Source: Parietichytrium sp. I65-24A (taxonomy: Eukaryota > Sar > Bigyra > Thraustochytrida > Thraustochytriidae). Taken from it: 64,000 nt of DNA. Numbering within the stretch: position 1 is the stretch's first letter; every line of letters starts with the position of its first letter. A program made the translations under genes and the position numbers. The stretch is from contig BLSF01000013.1 of NCBI GenBank assembly GCA_012862575.1, positions 558,001 to 622,000 of the forward strand, read 5' to 3'. This document shows positions 19,933 through 29,952 of the stretch, piece by piece. The notes below the pieces were generated by a model that saw only the letters and a program-made list of their open reading frames with translations, searched no databases and was not told the origin of the DNA.

Positions 19933-20235
19933 TGTGCTATAAGTGCCATCTTTGATGGATGAATAAATCTATGGATGGATGGGAACACAATATCGGCGCA
20001 CTCCACGCGAATAAAGATTAGCTTTATTGTCTCAAACAATTAAAACATACTTCACCATTCAAAATTCAACCCTATTTTGGCAAGTCAGCTATACCCCTTT
20101 TCAAGCCATTGGAGGGGAGTTTTTGTTTCTTAGTATTTGGGTTCTCAATTGCCGGTACTCAAATTTACTGTTAATCGACAAGTTAAAAAAAAGAAAGAAA
20201 AAAGTACTAATGCTGAACGGATGAAAAGTAATTAT
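19933..20235. other. Convergent 3' region, LC8 / MscS-like
   Basis: About 300 AT-rich bases between two converging genes. Apart from the candidate polyadenylation signal nothing is seen. Confidence 0.6.
19962..19967 (+). terminator. Candidate polyadenylation signal AATAAA
   Basis: AATAAA 30 bases beyond the LC8 stop codon on the same strand. Confidence 0.45.
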
Positions 20236-23013
20236 TTACTGTGTTTTCTTTTCTTCTGGGGACTTGAGGATCGGATAGTACGAGCCGCTATATCGACGCT
20301 CAGTCATCGCAAAGTCAGAATGCTGATCTGTGTCTGTAGCTGGGACAGCCTTCTGATGGATAGATTCGGCAGAAACGAAGGGGTCCTCTAGCGTAACGTC
20401 TACAGGGTGTACTGGGTCTTCCTGAATGCTATAATCTGCATTCGTGGAGTGACCAAGCCGCATTGACGAATCGAGAATTGGTACCTTCAGCTCTTTGACG
20501 AAATCATTTCTAACCTGCTGCAGGTTGCTGTAATGGTCCACAGGAAATGGCACGCGGCCGAGCCCAGTCCCAGAGTAACGAACGCCATACTTGACCAACG
20601 TTTGACACAAGAAGCGCATCAAAGTGTCCTGGTCATTGAGCGTTCTGATGAGATTGTAGTTTGGATACGCGTGCTCGACATACACGACGAGCTCGCACTT
20701 CAGCGGATTGGTCCAGTTCCTGGCGTTCAGCATATACAATTTTGTAAAGCTGTCAGGGCGCGCGGAGAGCCATTCAACGAGCTCCTTGCCAAAGCTGTCC
20801 AAGAATTCATCTGTGATGCAGTCCAAGTCTACGGCGATCTTTTGAATGAGGCCTTTATTTTCGGACGTTGAATAATTGAAAATGGGGACCATGTCCCAGA
20901 TATGCCGATTCTCCATGAGCGTCACGCTTCCGTCCCATCTCAGTAATTCTGTGGAGTAGAGGTGGATACGTCGTACCTCGTAGCGCTCCTGAGTGGGCCC
21001 AAGTTCGATGTTGTCACCTACATCGTAAGGGTGGACCGCAAAGAGGAACACGAGGCACTCGAACGCGACGCGCACAGAGGATCCAAATACGAAAGACCAA
21101 GCCAGCAATGCTCCGCTAAGGCCGACCCAGAGCTCGATGACATCAACTTTGTACAGGGCTAGGGAGATCATCGCCAAGATGATCACAAAAGCGGCCATGA
21201 TAAAGACATCGAGGCTATGCAGAACTGATCGGGAATCTTGCAATGTGATCGATATATTTCGCCGGCCTTTGAACATGAGGTGGAGCATGATATTGAAACG
21301 CTTTAAGGTTGTGTAGCCAGTGTTCGAGGGATCAAGCAACTGAGTCCAAAGCATTTCCCCGTTCACGCTCAAATTACCATAGTACTCTTCCACGAGAGGA
21401 ATGAAATCTTTCTTGCGAATTCTTCGGCGATCGACCTTCTTGCGCCGATCACTAGTTCCGCGAATGGAGCCCGTAAAAAGTCCACCCTTCCGCGACTCTG
21501 GATTGGATTCATTGCCTGTTACACTCGAGACCACGCTCTTCGACTCGGACATGTGGAAACTCTGGCGCAACTTGGCAAGCCTCGTTGGCTCTTTCTGGGG
21601 GGCAGGCTTTCCTCCGGAATCTTCGTTGCTGTCCTCCCAGTTTTCAAGCGCAGCGGTGAGATCAGATCCCGATAACGTGCGCTTGGGCCGGCTTTTAAGA
21701 GCTTTGTTTACAGCCCGGCGAGCTTCGCAAAAGGCGTAAAGACGGTCAAACATTCGGCTGGCAATCCTCTTCGACTGAACGGAAGAAAAGGCGTCCATTT
21801 CTTCTTGTGGAGACGATTGCGCATGTTTAATGCCATCCGCAAGCTCGGTACCGTCAACATGATGGGTGTTGATGTACCTTGTGAGGTGTTGCCAGGTTCG
21901 TGGGTCGAACTTTGCCATCTTGTTCGGGTTTCGAGAGGTATCTGGCTGTGCCGTGCGTACGTCAGATGAGTTGTCCTTTATTTGATCGGTCGTTACGACC
22001 TCTGTTACTGCAGTCTGAGGTGTGGTGTACGAAGACAAATCTAGCTTGTCAAACAGGACACGAAACCACGGATTGTGGGGCTTATTGAGAAGCGTGCTGA
22101 TGATATGTTCATAATACATCGTTTGCGTTACTCGTTCGTGGTACGCACGAGTATTGAAAGTTTGCGAGAAATGAATCCGAAGAGCAGTCGTTGTGGCACG
22201 GGCGAGGAATAGGAGCATTAAAATACTGAAGATGCGACTCAAATTGAAGATCGCCAATTGCCAGTTCTCTCCTTGGACGGACTTGCTTGGAGAAAGCGTC
22301 AAGACCACGACAATGCAGAGCAAACTCCACAGCGCTTGCTCGCACGAAGCCCTTGTCGCTGAGATATAGAACAAAAATGTGGAGATCCTTCTTGACCGCG
22401 ACTTGCTTGAGGAGTGTCGCAGGAGCCCATTGCAAATTGCAAACACGATGCGGATCAGAAGTCCACTGAGATACCCACAGCAAGCTATCGTGCCGGCAAC
22501 CAGGAACGCGCGAGATGCATGAATGTTTGGAACCACAAATGCAAAGACAAGCCCCGCAGATATAAAACAAAGCCCAAAGATGAACAGCGCGATGCGAAAC
22601 GGAGTTCCAACACACCACATGCACCAAATTCGGTTGGGTGGGATCTCGTCGATCACAAAGTTGTCATCATCATCGTGATCGTTGTCTTCCGCTTCGCTAT
22701 CGTACGCGGAATTGTCAGATAACAACGTGCTCTCCCGCCTCTTCTCTACCAGCCCTCGCAAACTCCCACGGCTCCGTCGATCAGAAGGTGACCGCAGATT
22801 GTGCCCCATCGACGTCCCATATTCGCTCAGCGCCGACAGCAAGGACCCTTGCCTCGAGTTCTCCGAGCCGATGTTAAGCGCCACCGAATCGCCTTCGCTG
22901 GCGGCAACTTCCGTTCTGCTTTGCTCCTCCCCCCGAGACTCATTCCCGGCCCCACTCGCACTTCCCCGACGCTTCACGCTCCGGCTCGCCGCACCTCCGA
23001 ACGGCCACTTCAT
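20236..23013 (-). CDS. MscS-like mechanosensitive channel with EF-hand-like region
   Basis: A 925-residue membrane protein of the MSL/Msy group. An acidic, Ser-rich cytosolic N terminus precedes several membrane spans (CVGTPFRIALFIFGLCFISAGLVFAFVV; FLVAGTIACCGYLSGLLIRIVFAI; ALWSLLCIVVVLTLS; IFSILMLLFLARATTTAL). A long cytosolic loop follows. The conserved pore part lies at about 595-670 (VFIMAAFVIILAMISLALY; LWVGLSGALLAWSFVFG; ECLVFLFAVHPYDVGDNI), and a beta domain follows with YSTELLRWDGS and NYSTSENKG. Just before the pore is an EF-hand-like stretch (LLDPSNTGYTTLKRFN, about 560), as in fungal ER channels Msy1/Msy2 that respond to swelling and Ca2+. Family role: tension-gated ion release during osmotic down-shock. 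The first ATG is at 23013; two further codons upstream lack an ATG. Membrane location (plasma, ER, vacuole) is not evident. Confidence 0.9.
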   Translation of the reverse strand: MKWPFGGAASRSVKRRGSASGAGNESRGEEQSRTEVAASEGDSVALNIGSENSRQGSLLSALSEYGTSMGHNLRSPSDRRSRGSLRGLVEKRRESTLLSDNSAYDSEAEDNDHDDDDNFVIDEIPPNRIWCMWCVGTPFRIALFIFGLCFISAGLVFAFVVPNIHASRAFLVAGTIACCGYLSGLLIRIVFAICNGLLRHSSSKSRSRRISTFLFYISATRASCEQALWSLLCIVVVLTLSPSKSVQGENWQLAIFNLSRIFSILMLLFLARATTTALRIHFSQTFNTRAYHERVTQTMYYEHIISTLLNKPHNPWFRVLFDKLDLSSYTTPQTAVTEVVTTDQIKDNSSDVRTAQPDTSRNPNKMAKFDPRTWQHLTRYINTHHVDGTELADGIKHAQSSPQEEMDAFSSVQSKRIASRMFDRLYAFCEARRAVNKALKSRPKRTLSGSDLTAALENWEDSNEDSGGKPAPQKEPTRLAKLRQSFHMSESKSVVSSVTGNESNPESRKGGLFTGSIRGTSDRRKKVDRRRIRKKDFIPLVEEYYGNLSVNGEMLWTQLLDPSNTGYTTLKRFNIMLHLMFKGRRNISITLQDSRSVLHSLDVFIMAAFVIILAMISLALYKVDVIELWVGLSGALLAWSFVFGSSVRVAFECLVFLFAVHPYDVGDNIELGPTQERYEVRRIHLYSTELLRWDGSVTLMENRHIWDMVPIFNYSTSENKGLIQKIAVDLDCITDEFLDSFGKELVEWLSARPDSFTKLYMLNARNWTNPLKCELVVYVEHAYPNYNLIRTLNDQDTLMRFLCQTLVKYGVRYSGTGLGRVPFPVDHYSNLQQVRNDFVKELKVPILDSSMRLGHSTNADYSIQEDPVHPVDVTLEDPFVSAESIHQKAVPATDTDQHSDFAMTERRYSGSYYPILKSPEEKKTQ

Positions 23014-23520
23014 GTCCAATCTACCGATACTGTCCCACTGTGCACCTCTTGTACGTCGCAGCGCCGCTTCCCGGCCCTCTTTACCGCCGTCCTAACCAGA
23101 ACTATAGCCTCCACGGGACGATGCTGCGTCTCGCTTTGCGGGGACTTTATCAGAATTCAGATAGACTTGATGGAGATTTTGAGTTTGAAGCAAGTGTGCA
23201 CATGCCTACGCCATTCGCTGGTCACTGGTAGCGCTTTCCGGTGGGACTTGGGCGAGAAAAACGAGAGCGCTGAGAGGTTTGGACTTAGCGGATAATGTGG
23301 TTGTGGGTAGGAGTAGGGGTGGTGTAATTTCATGCGAGAAACAGTGACTGGATTGGGTGGAATCGTCTCATCAGCCAGCATTCCTACTTACGAGGATATG
23401 ATAGGCTAGTGGTTTCGTTGGCATGGAAGTCTGCGTTTAAGGTGGAGGGCGATGGATAAGGCTCGGTAGTGAAAGCAATGGGTGGTGGGTATGGTCTCGC
23501 GGACACCGCAGAAGATTTTT

Positions 23521-23628
23521 CCAATCAATCAATCAATCAATCAATCAAAAAGACAAACAAACCGAATCAATCAAACAATCAAACAGATCAATCAATCAAA
23601 CAAGCAAACAAATCAATCAAACAATCAT
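23521..23628. repeat. AATC tetranucleotide repeat
   Basis: Tandem and interrupted AATC/AAAC units over roughly 110 bases. Confidence 0.8.
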
Positions 23629-24234
23629 AATTACGAAGATTAATGTTCTGAAAATCTGAAAAACAGGACAGAGAATGAGACCTGCTTGTGAGAGACTGCA
23701 CATTGACGTCCCGCGCTAAAATGATGTACAGCCTTTCTGTCGACGAGAATTTTCGGGATCGCTTCGCTTTGGCAAAACTGGCCAGCACAGGTGCTGAGGT
23801 ACTCAGATACTTGGTCAAGAGTCACACTGACTGTAAATGTAAAGGAATGTCTTTCTTGTAATGATTGGAACCAGGAGTTTCCGCGTGGAACCCGGTCGCC
23901 TGAAGGCGAAGTACGGGCGGTTCCAGATGAGAACATGGGCACGCTGTTGCATTGCATAATATACATTGCCGGCCTTGCGTTTTGGAACTCGAAATCGATA
24001 TGTCCACCTTATCTAACTTTGCAGTTGTCCGTTCGAGATCGAAAGAAACAACCAAGCTGGTTTAACATGTTAACGCTCTGTTCGTTGGCTAATTTTCTTT
24101 GTTGACGAGAACGCCGATGACCTGCAAGTGTCTTTGAATTGAAGAATTCCCTTGTTCCTTCTTGTCGAGGTATTTGGCCTTGTTCGAAGAGCCTACCAAG
24201 TCCGTTCAATTATGGAGGCTTCTCCCCTGTCGCG

Positions 24235-24848
24235 ATGACAACGCTTGCGAACTCATTGCAGAGGCTTGTAGAACACATCGTCGTTCATAACATGGCCCTT
24301 CTATATCTTCGATTGTTTCCGGCGTTCTTCTGCATGGAGCTCGTTCTTTACGTCATGCAGGACGCATCCTTGACCATCAAACTGGAAGTTCTCGGAGGCA
24401 GTAAAAGTTCAGGGCTCGTGGAGAAATTCTATCGCGAGCAGTTTGCAGCTTTTGGACAGCACGCAGCTGTGACAAATGTATCATGCGACGGTCATAACAA
24501 CTGCCTTTGATAGTCAAGGACACAACTTTGGCCAAGGCTAGACGTTACAAGTCCTCCTCAATGTCACAACAGTTAGTTTGGGATCCTCATCCTGCATTCC
24601 AGAATATGGTTTGCGAAACATGCGCGCTGGAACATTTTGATATTCTAATCAGTATTCTCTCTGAGTATGTGCTTGCAGATCTCACTCCTTCGAGTTCTTC
24701 ACACTCGCAAGCACTGAATTATCTTCAACAGCAACGTCGTAAAGACTCTTTCCACGAGAAGATCGTGAACATGAAGCCGCAGATTGCGGCGCAGGTTGCG
24801 GAAATCAAGTCGCGGATTCCGATATCCAGTTCAAATCTCGGTACCTGA
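24235..24848 (+). pseudogene. Possible relic or unrecognised gene in two frames
   Basis: An ATG at 24235 opens a 91-codon frame (MTTLANSLQRLVEHIVVH...) that stops at 24510. A second frame carries on from about 24507 to 24848 with ordinary, non-repetitive amino-acid composition (for example HPAFQNMVCETCALEHFDIL and HEKIVNMKPQIAAQVAEIKS). No intron with the window's usual splice signals was found to join them. It could be a gene broken by a frameshift, a fast-evolving gene with an unseen intron, or chance. I recognise no family. Base composition is lower in GC than in the neighbouring genes. Confidence 0.25.
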
Positions 24849-25436
24849 ACTTGATCAATTCACGGCAACTATCTTCTTCAGAGTTCGGAAGGGCGGTTTG
24901 ACTCATGTTCCCACACAGATCCGAATATTGTCTATATTGGGCTGTGAAAAGAGTTTAGGACCATGCGAATTCTTGCATGCCATCAAAACTGAAAACTTGC
25001 GTTTGCCTCAGTTTCGGTGTGCACGTGCGGGCAGGCAACCATGATTTGCAACGATACGAGTGGCAATCAGAGTGACCTTTTCGAAAATTCAGTAAATGGC
25101 CCGAGGCCAATTTTCTTGCAGTAGATGTATGCTAGAGGTGTCGGTAGGGGTCAACACTCATACGAGTACTGGTATTGAGGCAGTGAATGATGAACGAGGT
25201 CTATTTCAAAACAGCGAGCCGAATTCGATTCCAACTTACAGTCAGAGCGCTTAACAGTATGCAAATGCTCCAAATCCGTCGCTCATTTATACCTCTTCCA
25301 CATTATCAAGAACAGAAACAAAATGGAAGGTGGGCTGTGGAGAATTGACTGGAAGTTGCTTGATCAGTGAGCTCATCTCGAAAGTCGGGACGGTATTGGT
25401 CCTAATCTTCTCGGGTCAGAGTTTTAAGCGTACCAG

Positions 25437-25447
25437 GTACTCGGTAC
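25437..25447. repeat. Palindrome-like GTACTCGGTAC
   Basis: A slightly imperfect member of the dispersed GTAC palindrome family, preceded closely by another GTAC core. Confidence 0.5.
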
Positions 25448-27177
25448 TAAACAAACTACACAGCCTCAAGCTAAGAGAGCACACGCCGCATATTCCAACC
25501 TGCCTGACTTGCCTGACAGTGAAAAATCCTCCTTCCAACAGTCGTTCTCAGGGCACGCAACGATCAGTCTGATCCCCAAAGGTAACGACTGGCCAAACTT
25601 TGAGTGAAATAAGGGCACTGGGTACAGTACTCACTGGCAGAACACCACATTTGAACAAAACAATTAAGGATCTTTCTCCAAGGTGAACTGATTGTAAAGT
25701 GAATTTCAAGAGATCTGATAGTGCGAGCCACACAGCCTATCTTGTCAGAGCCACGGTAGCAGAGAGACAAGCAAGTTCTAGCTAGCCTAGCCAAGCAATT
25801 ATTTCATCGGTTTCGACATTTCTTCGGGATCTTTGGACAGACGCGCTTGCCCGAATTACCTGTATTCGATAGAAGCGGGCTGTTCCTCGCCGATGTCAGC
25901 TGTCCAGTGTTGTTCCTGCAGGGCGGAGAGATAAACCAGCATCCTCATTCAACTTGGAAGTGTGTCACACTCTGCAACGTTCTTCTTGTTAACTTTTAAC
26001 TTGATGAGAGGAAAATTGAGTTTATGTCCCGCTCGAGAAACCAACCAACTGCCTCTGCATCCTACGTCCCAGCCTCTCTGATAAGCTTATGCTTTGCGAT
26101 GCCATAAAAAAACTCACTTTCGCCAGCAAACCTGGACTTACCGGTACTGTTAAAAGGAAACACAGTTGACCGACTGGAAATATAGAGCGACGGTCCTCAA
26201 AGAGAAACACTAAACTTAGCGGAGTCGAGAGGCTCGGGAAATTCCGCCTCGTATGCAGAAACACAGCTGCTTCATTTTTTGCTACAACAAAACTCTACAA
26301 ACTTGAACAGTTGAGAGCTGAGCGGAGTTGACACTTTCGGTGGGCAGCTTGACAGCGTCTAGTTCGAATAGATTTAGGGTGTAGGGGGGTGGAAAGGGGG
26401 TTACCAAGTTGCTTGCCTTTCAAAGCGGCGAGGGGGTTTGCCTCTTCCTCTTCCTCTTCCGATGCCATTTACCTTTGCCATTTGCCATTGGTTTCGAATC
26501 CTTAAATTGCTTAAATTAATTTTCTTTCTACGTCGTGCGCCACATTATGAAGCGTTGATGATGATGATGATAGATGTGGAGCGAGCGGTCCCCGACTAGT
26601 TTCCTATAGTTTCCCATATTTCCCCGGCGCTCCCTCGCCGAGACCTGTAGGACCATTAAGCTCTTTCACTAATGTTCGGCGTGCGCCAATTTTGCACTTT
26701 GCATTTTCCTTCCGCACACCACGCTACGGAAGCGCCTAGAACCTACTATCACAACCTCGGGGCTCTCGGGGCGCCTAGCGTGCACTCAAAGAGAGAAGTC
26801 CTAGTACCCCGCCCTAGGACCCCGTACCGCCCTCGCTCGAGTAGCTCATTGGCTAAGGTCTTGCTTATCCGTTTCGGTAGTACCCCAGGCTGGTGCACAT
26901 GTGGCAAGAGTGGCAAGAGTGGAAGATGTGCAGAGCAAGATGGCAGAGACACGAGCGGTAGTGGTTGGCTACGGCGGAGTAGAAGAGGCGAAGGGCGAAA
27001 TTGAAAATAGTTGAAACATGAATGTGATTGGCTGAATTGGTCGGAGTGTGATCTTTGGGAAACGTTGTAAGCTGAAGTCACCTGGAGATTGTGTGAAGGT
27101 GCAAGTGAGTGGAAAAGAGAGGCAAAGCAAACCAGAAACGCTCAAGTGACGAGAAAGAGTGCAGCAAGGATCGAGAA

Positions 27178-27903
27178 ATGAAGTACATCAGCGAAGCGCT
27201 GGTGGTGGCCGCGCTCGTGTGCAACGCAGACGGGAAGAGGAGCTGGGTGAGCCGCTTCCCCAACGGGGCGTCGTTCAAACAGCTGGGGCACACGAACAAG
27301 AACTTGCCTGCGGTGGATGCTTTCGGAGCAGACTACGCGAGCAATGGCCGGGCCTGGGACCTTGCCTTGTGCCAGAAGGACAGCGATGGAGATGGTTTCT
27401 CGAACGGCGCGGAGCTAGGGGATCCAGATTGTGTCTCTGTCTCTGGCGGAACCCCTCCTACCACCGCGAGCCTTGGTGACCCTGGAGCAGCGGGCATCAC
27501 CCCAGCGCCTGCAGCAGCGCCAGTCACTACACCAACAACTGCCGCTGGAACACCAACGACTCCTGTGGTAGCCCCAACATTGGCAACTGGAGGTGATGAT
27601 GACGATGACGACGATGACGATGACAACACAGAGACCGGCACCGGCAGCACTTCTGGAAGTGGGTCAACGACATCATCAGGCAGTGACAGCTCGAGCTCTG
27701 ATAGCTCTGGAGGCGTCAATCCTTTGATTATCGCTGCAGGCGCAGCTGGAGCGTTTGTCGTCGGGGCAGCTGTATTCGTGCGCCAGAATAACGCAAGAAG
27801 GCAAGCTCAGATTAATAAGGAGTACGCCGGAACGGTTCAGATGGCCACTCCTGCCTATGGCAGTTACGTCCCTGGACCTAACGGCAAGTCGATTCCATTG
27901 TGA
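27178..27903 (+). CDS. Temptin-like cysteine domain membrane protein
   Basis: 241 residues. An N-terminal signal-like segment (MKYISEALVVAALVCNADG) is followed by a temptin-type domain at about 25-90 (RFPNGASF...LGHTN...DAFGADYASNGRAWDLALCQKDSDGDGFSNGAELGDPDC). This domain carries the paired Cys and the DSDGDGxxNGxELGDP calcium-binding-like loop of temptin, a protein first known from sea-hare attractants and widespread in marine microbes. Next come a Pro/Thr/Ala-rich stalk, a run of ten Asp, a Ser/Gly-rich stretch, a membrane span (PLIIAAGAAGAFVVGAAVFV, about 181-200) and a short cytosolic tail. I infer a cell-surface protein with a glycosylated stalk. The ATG at 27178 is chosen because it begins the signal peptide; the frame extends 23 charged codons upstream to another ATG at 27109. 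It converges with the Ca2+ exchanger gene only 118 bases away. Confidence 0.78.
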   Translation: MKYISEALVVAALVCNADGKRSWVSRFPNGASFKQLGHTNKNLPAVDAFGADYASNGRAWDLALCQKDSDGDGFSNGAELGDPDCVSVSGGTPPTTASLGDPGAAGITPAPAAAPVTTPTTAAGTPTTPVVAPTLATGGDDDDDDDDDDNTETGTGSTSGSGSTTSSGSDSSSSDSSGGVNPLIIAAGAAGAFVVGAAVFVRQNNARRQAQINKEYAGTVQMATPAYGSYVPGPNGKSIPL

Positions 27904-28021
27904 AATAATATCTCTTTCTATTTTTTGTCAACGTTTTAATAAGCCAAACTATTATGGATGTGGATGTTTTCACTCCGGTACTCGTAAATTGCGTTATTCC
28001 TTGTTGCTTCTTGATTGGAAA

Positions 28022-29236
28022 CTAGTTGAAGTAGGGCGACGCAACTGCAAGCGCGGTCAAGGTCACATATGAAAGCATTAAAATGACGCCGTCCCAGAAC
28101 GCGAGCTGTGGGAGAGTGCCACAGGAGCACAGTTGCAGTTTAAAGGCCTGAATCAGGAATAGCGCACAGCCGAGAATCAATAGACTCGCCGCAAAAGCAG
28201 CATCTTGTGAGTTTGCGGAGCTTATCTTCACCGGGTGACCATGAACCAACACATATACGAGCATGGGGGCACCCAGACCTAACACAATATTGTAGATCTG
28301 ACTGCCAATTGCTCCGGCCATCGCGCTAACAGGCTGGCCTCTGCGAGCGATGGACATACACGCCACAATGTCTTCGATTTGGGTTCCCATCGCCAAAATA
28401 GTAAGACCTGCTGCGTGACGCGACATTCCCAACTGATCCGCAAGGAGAACGGTCACATTGTACACTAATTCTGCCAGGCCACCCAAAATCGCAATCGAGA
28501 CGATAAGCGTCAGTGGGAGGCACCACTTTGGCCGACCGCACCTCTTCCACGGCGGGATTATGATAGAGAAAACAAACTTCCACGGCGCAGAGAAAAATAG
28601 CAGGGGCCACTTTTCACAGATTTCGTCGTCAGAATCAGAATCTGAGTCCGAGCTTGTGTCTGAATGCGTAGCTGTTTGCTCTCTATCAACGGCCGAGTAT
28701 GAATGCTGCTTGCCTGACTTCTCAGAGGCAAGAGGGGCTGTCTCTGAGCTGGGGTCGCTTCGAATAAAGAAGAGAACCATCAGGTAAAGCACGAGAAGCA
28801 CAATCATGCTCACGCTCTGTATCAACCCAAAGCTTTCTCCGCGAACAGCCCAGTAAAGCAGCAGCACGGAGGCCAGGTATATTGACGCGTCTCTTACCAG
28901 CACAAAGAAAGAGAGCTCCATCCGTCTTCCAGGGCTTGCAAGCACGCAGAGCGAGGGTATCAAAGTGAATGCGATGATTCCAGACCCCGTGATCGCTCCC
29001 AAGGACAGCTCCGGCTCCCCGTGCGCAGTTGCAAGGCAGCTGAGCACAATCTCCGCCGCAGACGCCCCCAGCGCCAATACCGTAGCGCTCGCGACGTGGT
29101 GCTCCATCCCTGTCGCTCGGCTGAACCTCCCCAGCGCCGGCACCAAAAAGTCATCACAAAGCACCTCCAGCCCCGCGAAGAGCGCCACCAGTGCAAGGAC
29201 GCATAGCACCACAGTCACCACGCCATCTGCCGCCAT
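28022..29236 (-). CDS. Na+/Ca2+ exchanger-family (CaCA) membrane protein
   Basis: 404 residues with two groups of membrane spans separated by a cytosolic loop rich in Ser, Asp and Glu (about 160-210). The first alpha repeat, about 49-98 (ATVLALGASAAEIVLSCLA...GAITGSGIIAF), holds the ion-binding acid Glu62. The second, about 276-325 (GLTILAMGTQIEDIVACMSIARRG...GAIGSQIYNIVLGLG), holds Asp289. This is the NCKX-like branch of the Ca2+/cation antiporters, which expel Ca2+ using a cation gradient. The NCKX Asp that confers K+ dependence (in NIFDITVGLP) is Asn316 here, as in K+-independent NCX proteins. An N-terminal span precedes the first repeat (VVTVVLCVLALVALFAGLEVL). The first ATG is 29236; upstream in-frame codons lack an ATG. 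Head-to-head with the calpain gene across 716 bases. Confidence 0.88.
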   Translation of the reverse strand: MAADGVVTVVLCVLALVALFAGLEVLCDDFLVPALGRFSRATGMEHHVASATVLALGASAAEIVLSCLATAHGEPELSLGAITGSGIIAFTLIPSLCVLASPGRRMELSFFVLVRDASIYLASVLLLYWAVRGESFGLIQSVSMIVLLVLYLMVLFFIRSDPSSETAPLASEKSGKQHSYSAVDREQTATHSDTSSDSDSDSDDEICEKWPLLFFSAPWKFVFSIIIPPWKRCGRPKWCLPLTLIVSIAILGGLAELVYNVTVLLADQLGMSRHAAGLTILAMGTQIEDIVACMSIARRGQPVSAMAGAIGSQIYNIVLGLGAPMLVYVLVHGHPVKISSANSQDAAFAASLLILGCALFLIQAFKLQLCSCGTLPQLAFWDGVILMLSYVTLTALAVASPYFN

Positions 29237-29952
29237 CACGCCGACTCTAACAGAAGCGCCGCAATCCCCCACCTGCCGACCACAGTCTCCGCGCGCAACA
29301 CCTACGATATTCCATCGCCTATCATCTCGCCCTCTGCTTCCATGCTATCTTTCAGAAACTTGAGCCTCTGCGAACAATAATTGTAACAGTAAGTTGTGTA
29401 AGTTCATTGAGACTGTGAACAAGCATTTTATGAGAAAACGTACTCTAGCTACTGGCTAGTAGATGACGTCATAGTCCTATGAGCGAAGCCAATAATAGTC
29501 CACGCACAAGTGCACGCAAATGTTGCTACTAGCTAGCGCAAGGTTAAGCCGATGGATAAGCGACTACTAGAATTTACAGTTAGCAAATCGCGCTTTGGTT
29601 CTTGATCACTTCAATGAACATTGACTTGCACTGACTTACAATGTATTGTATGTAAGAAGTGTTGTTCCATGAAGACTGTGAAGGAAGAAGACTTTTTTGG
29701 TTGACCGATTTTGAACGAAGAAAGGGCGAGCGAATACGGAGCACCAAGGAACAGCACGGCGAGCACGGTCAGGGCAGAAATAGTTACAGAAACAGAGACA
29801 GAAACAGGGACAGGGACAGTGAGGCTCGTGGAAGGAGCGAGAGAAGGCGACACATCGGGGCAAGTTGGCCGGAGTCCCAGAGTTCCGGAGTTTCGAAGTT
29901 TCGGAGTGCCTGATCGCGCGGCAGATGCGAGAGGAGCGAGTCCTGTTGCGGC
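29237..29952. other. Divergent promoter region, Ca2+ exchanger / calpain
   Basis: 716 bases between start codons of two opposite genes. The calpain side has a purine-rich sense tract of CAGAAACAGGGACAG type (29776-29840). No gene is seen within. Confidence 0.6.

Larger units (their letters stand above)
23014..27177. other. Long gene-poor stretch with decayed-looking frames
   Basis: 4.2 kb with no recognisable gene. It is visibly AT-richer between about 23.5 and 26.6 kb than the flanking genes. Contents: an AATC tetranucleotide repeat (23521-23628), a possible relic coding stretch (24235-24848), a GTACTCGGTAC palindrome (25437), and a CCTCTT/GATGAT repeat zone near 26440-26570. Neither strand carries a frame that looks like a conserved protein. 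Confidence 0.5.

Noticed and set aside
23521-23630. AATC repeat considered as a CRISPR-like or satellite array.
   Set aside because: Units are four bases with no spacers; it is a plain microsatellite in a eukaryotic genome.
26838-26900. A possible tRNA: TAGCTCATTGG at about 26839 matches the A box of tRNA promoters.
   Set aside because: No B box (GGTTCRANYCC) follows at the needed distance and no cloverleaf could be drawn.
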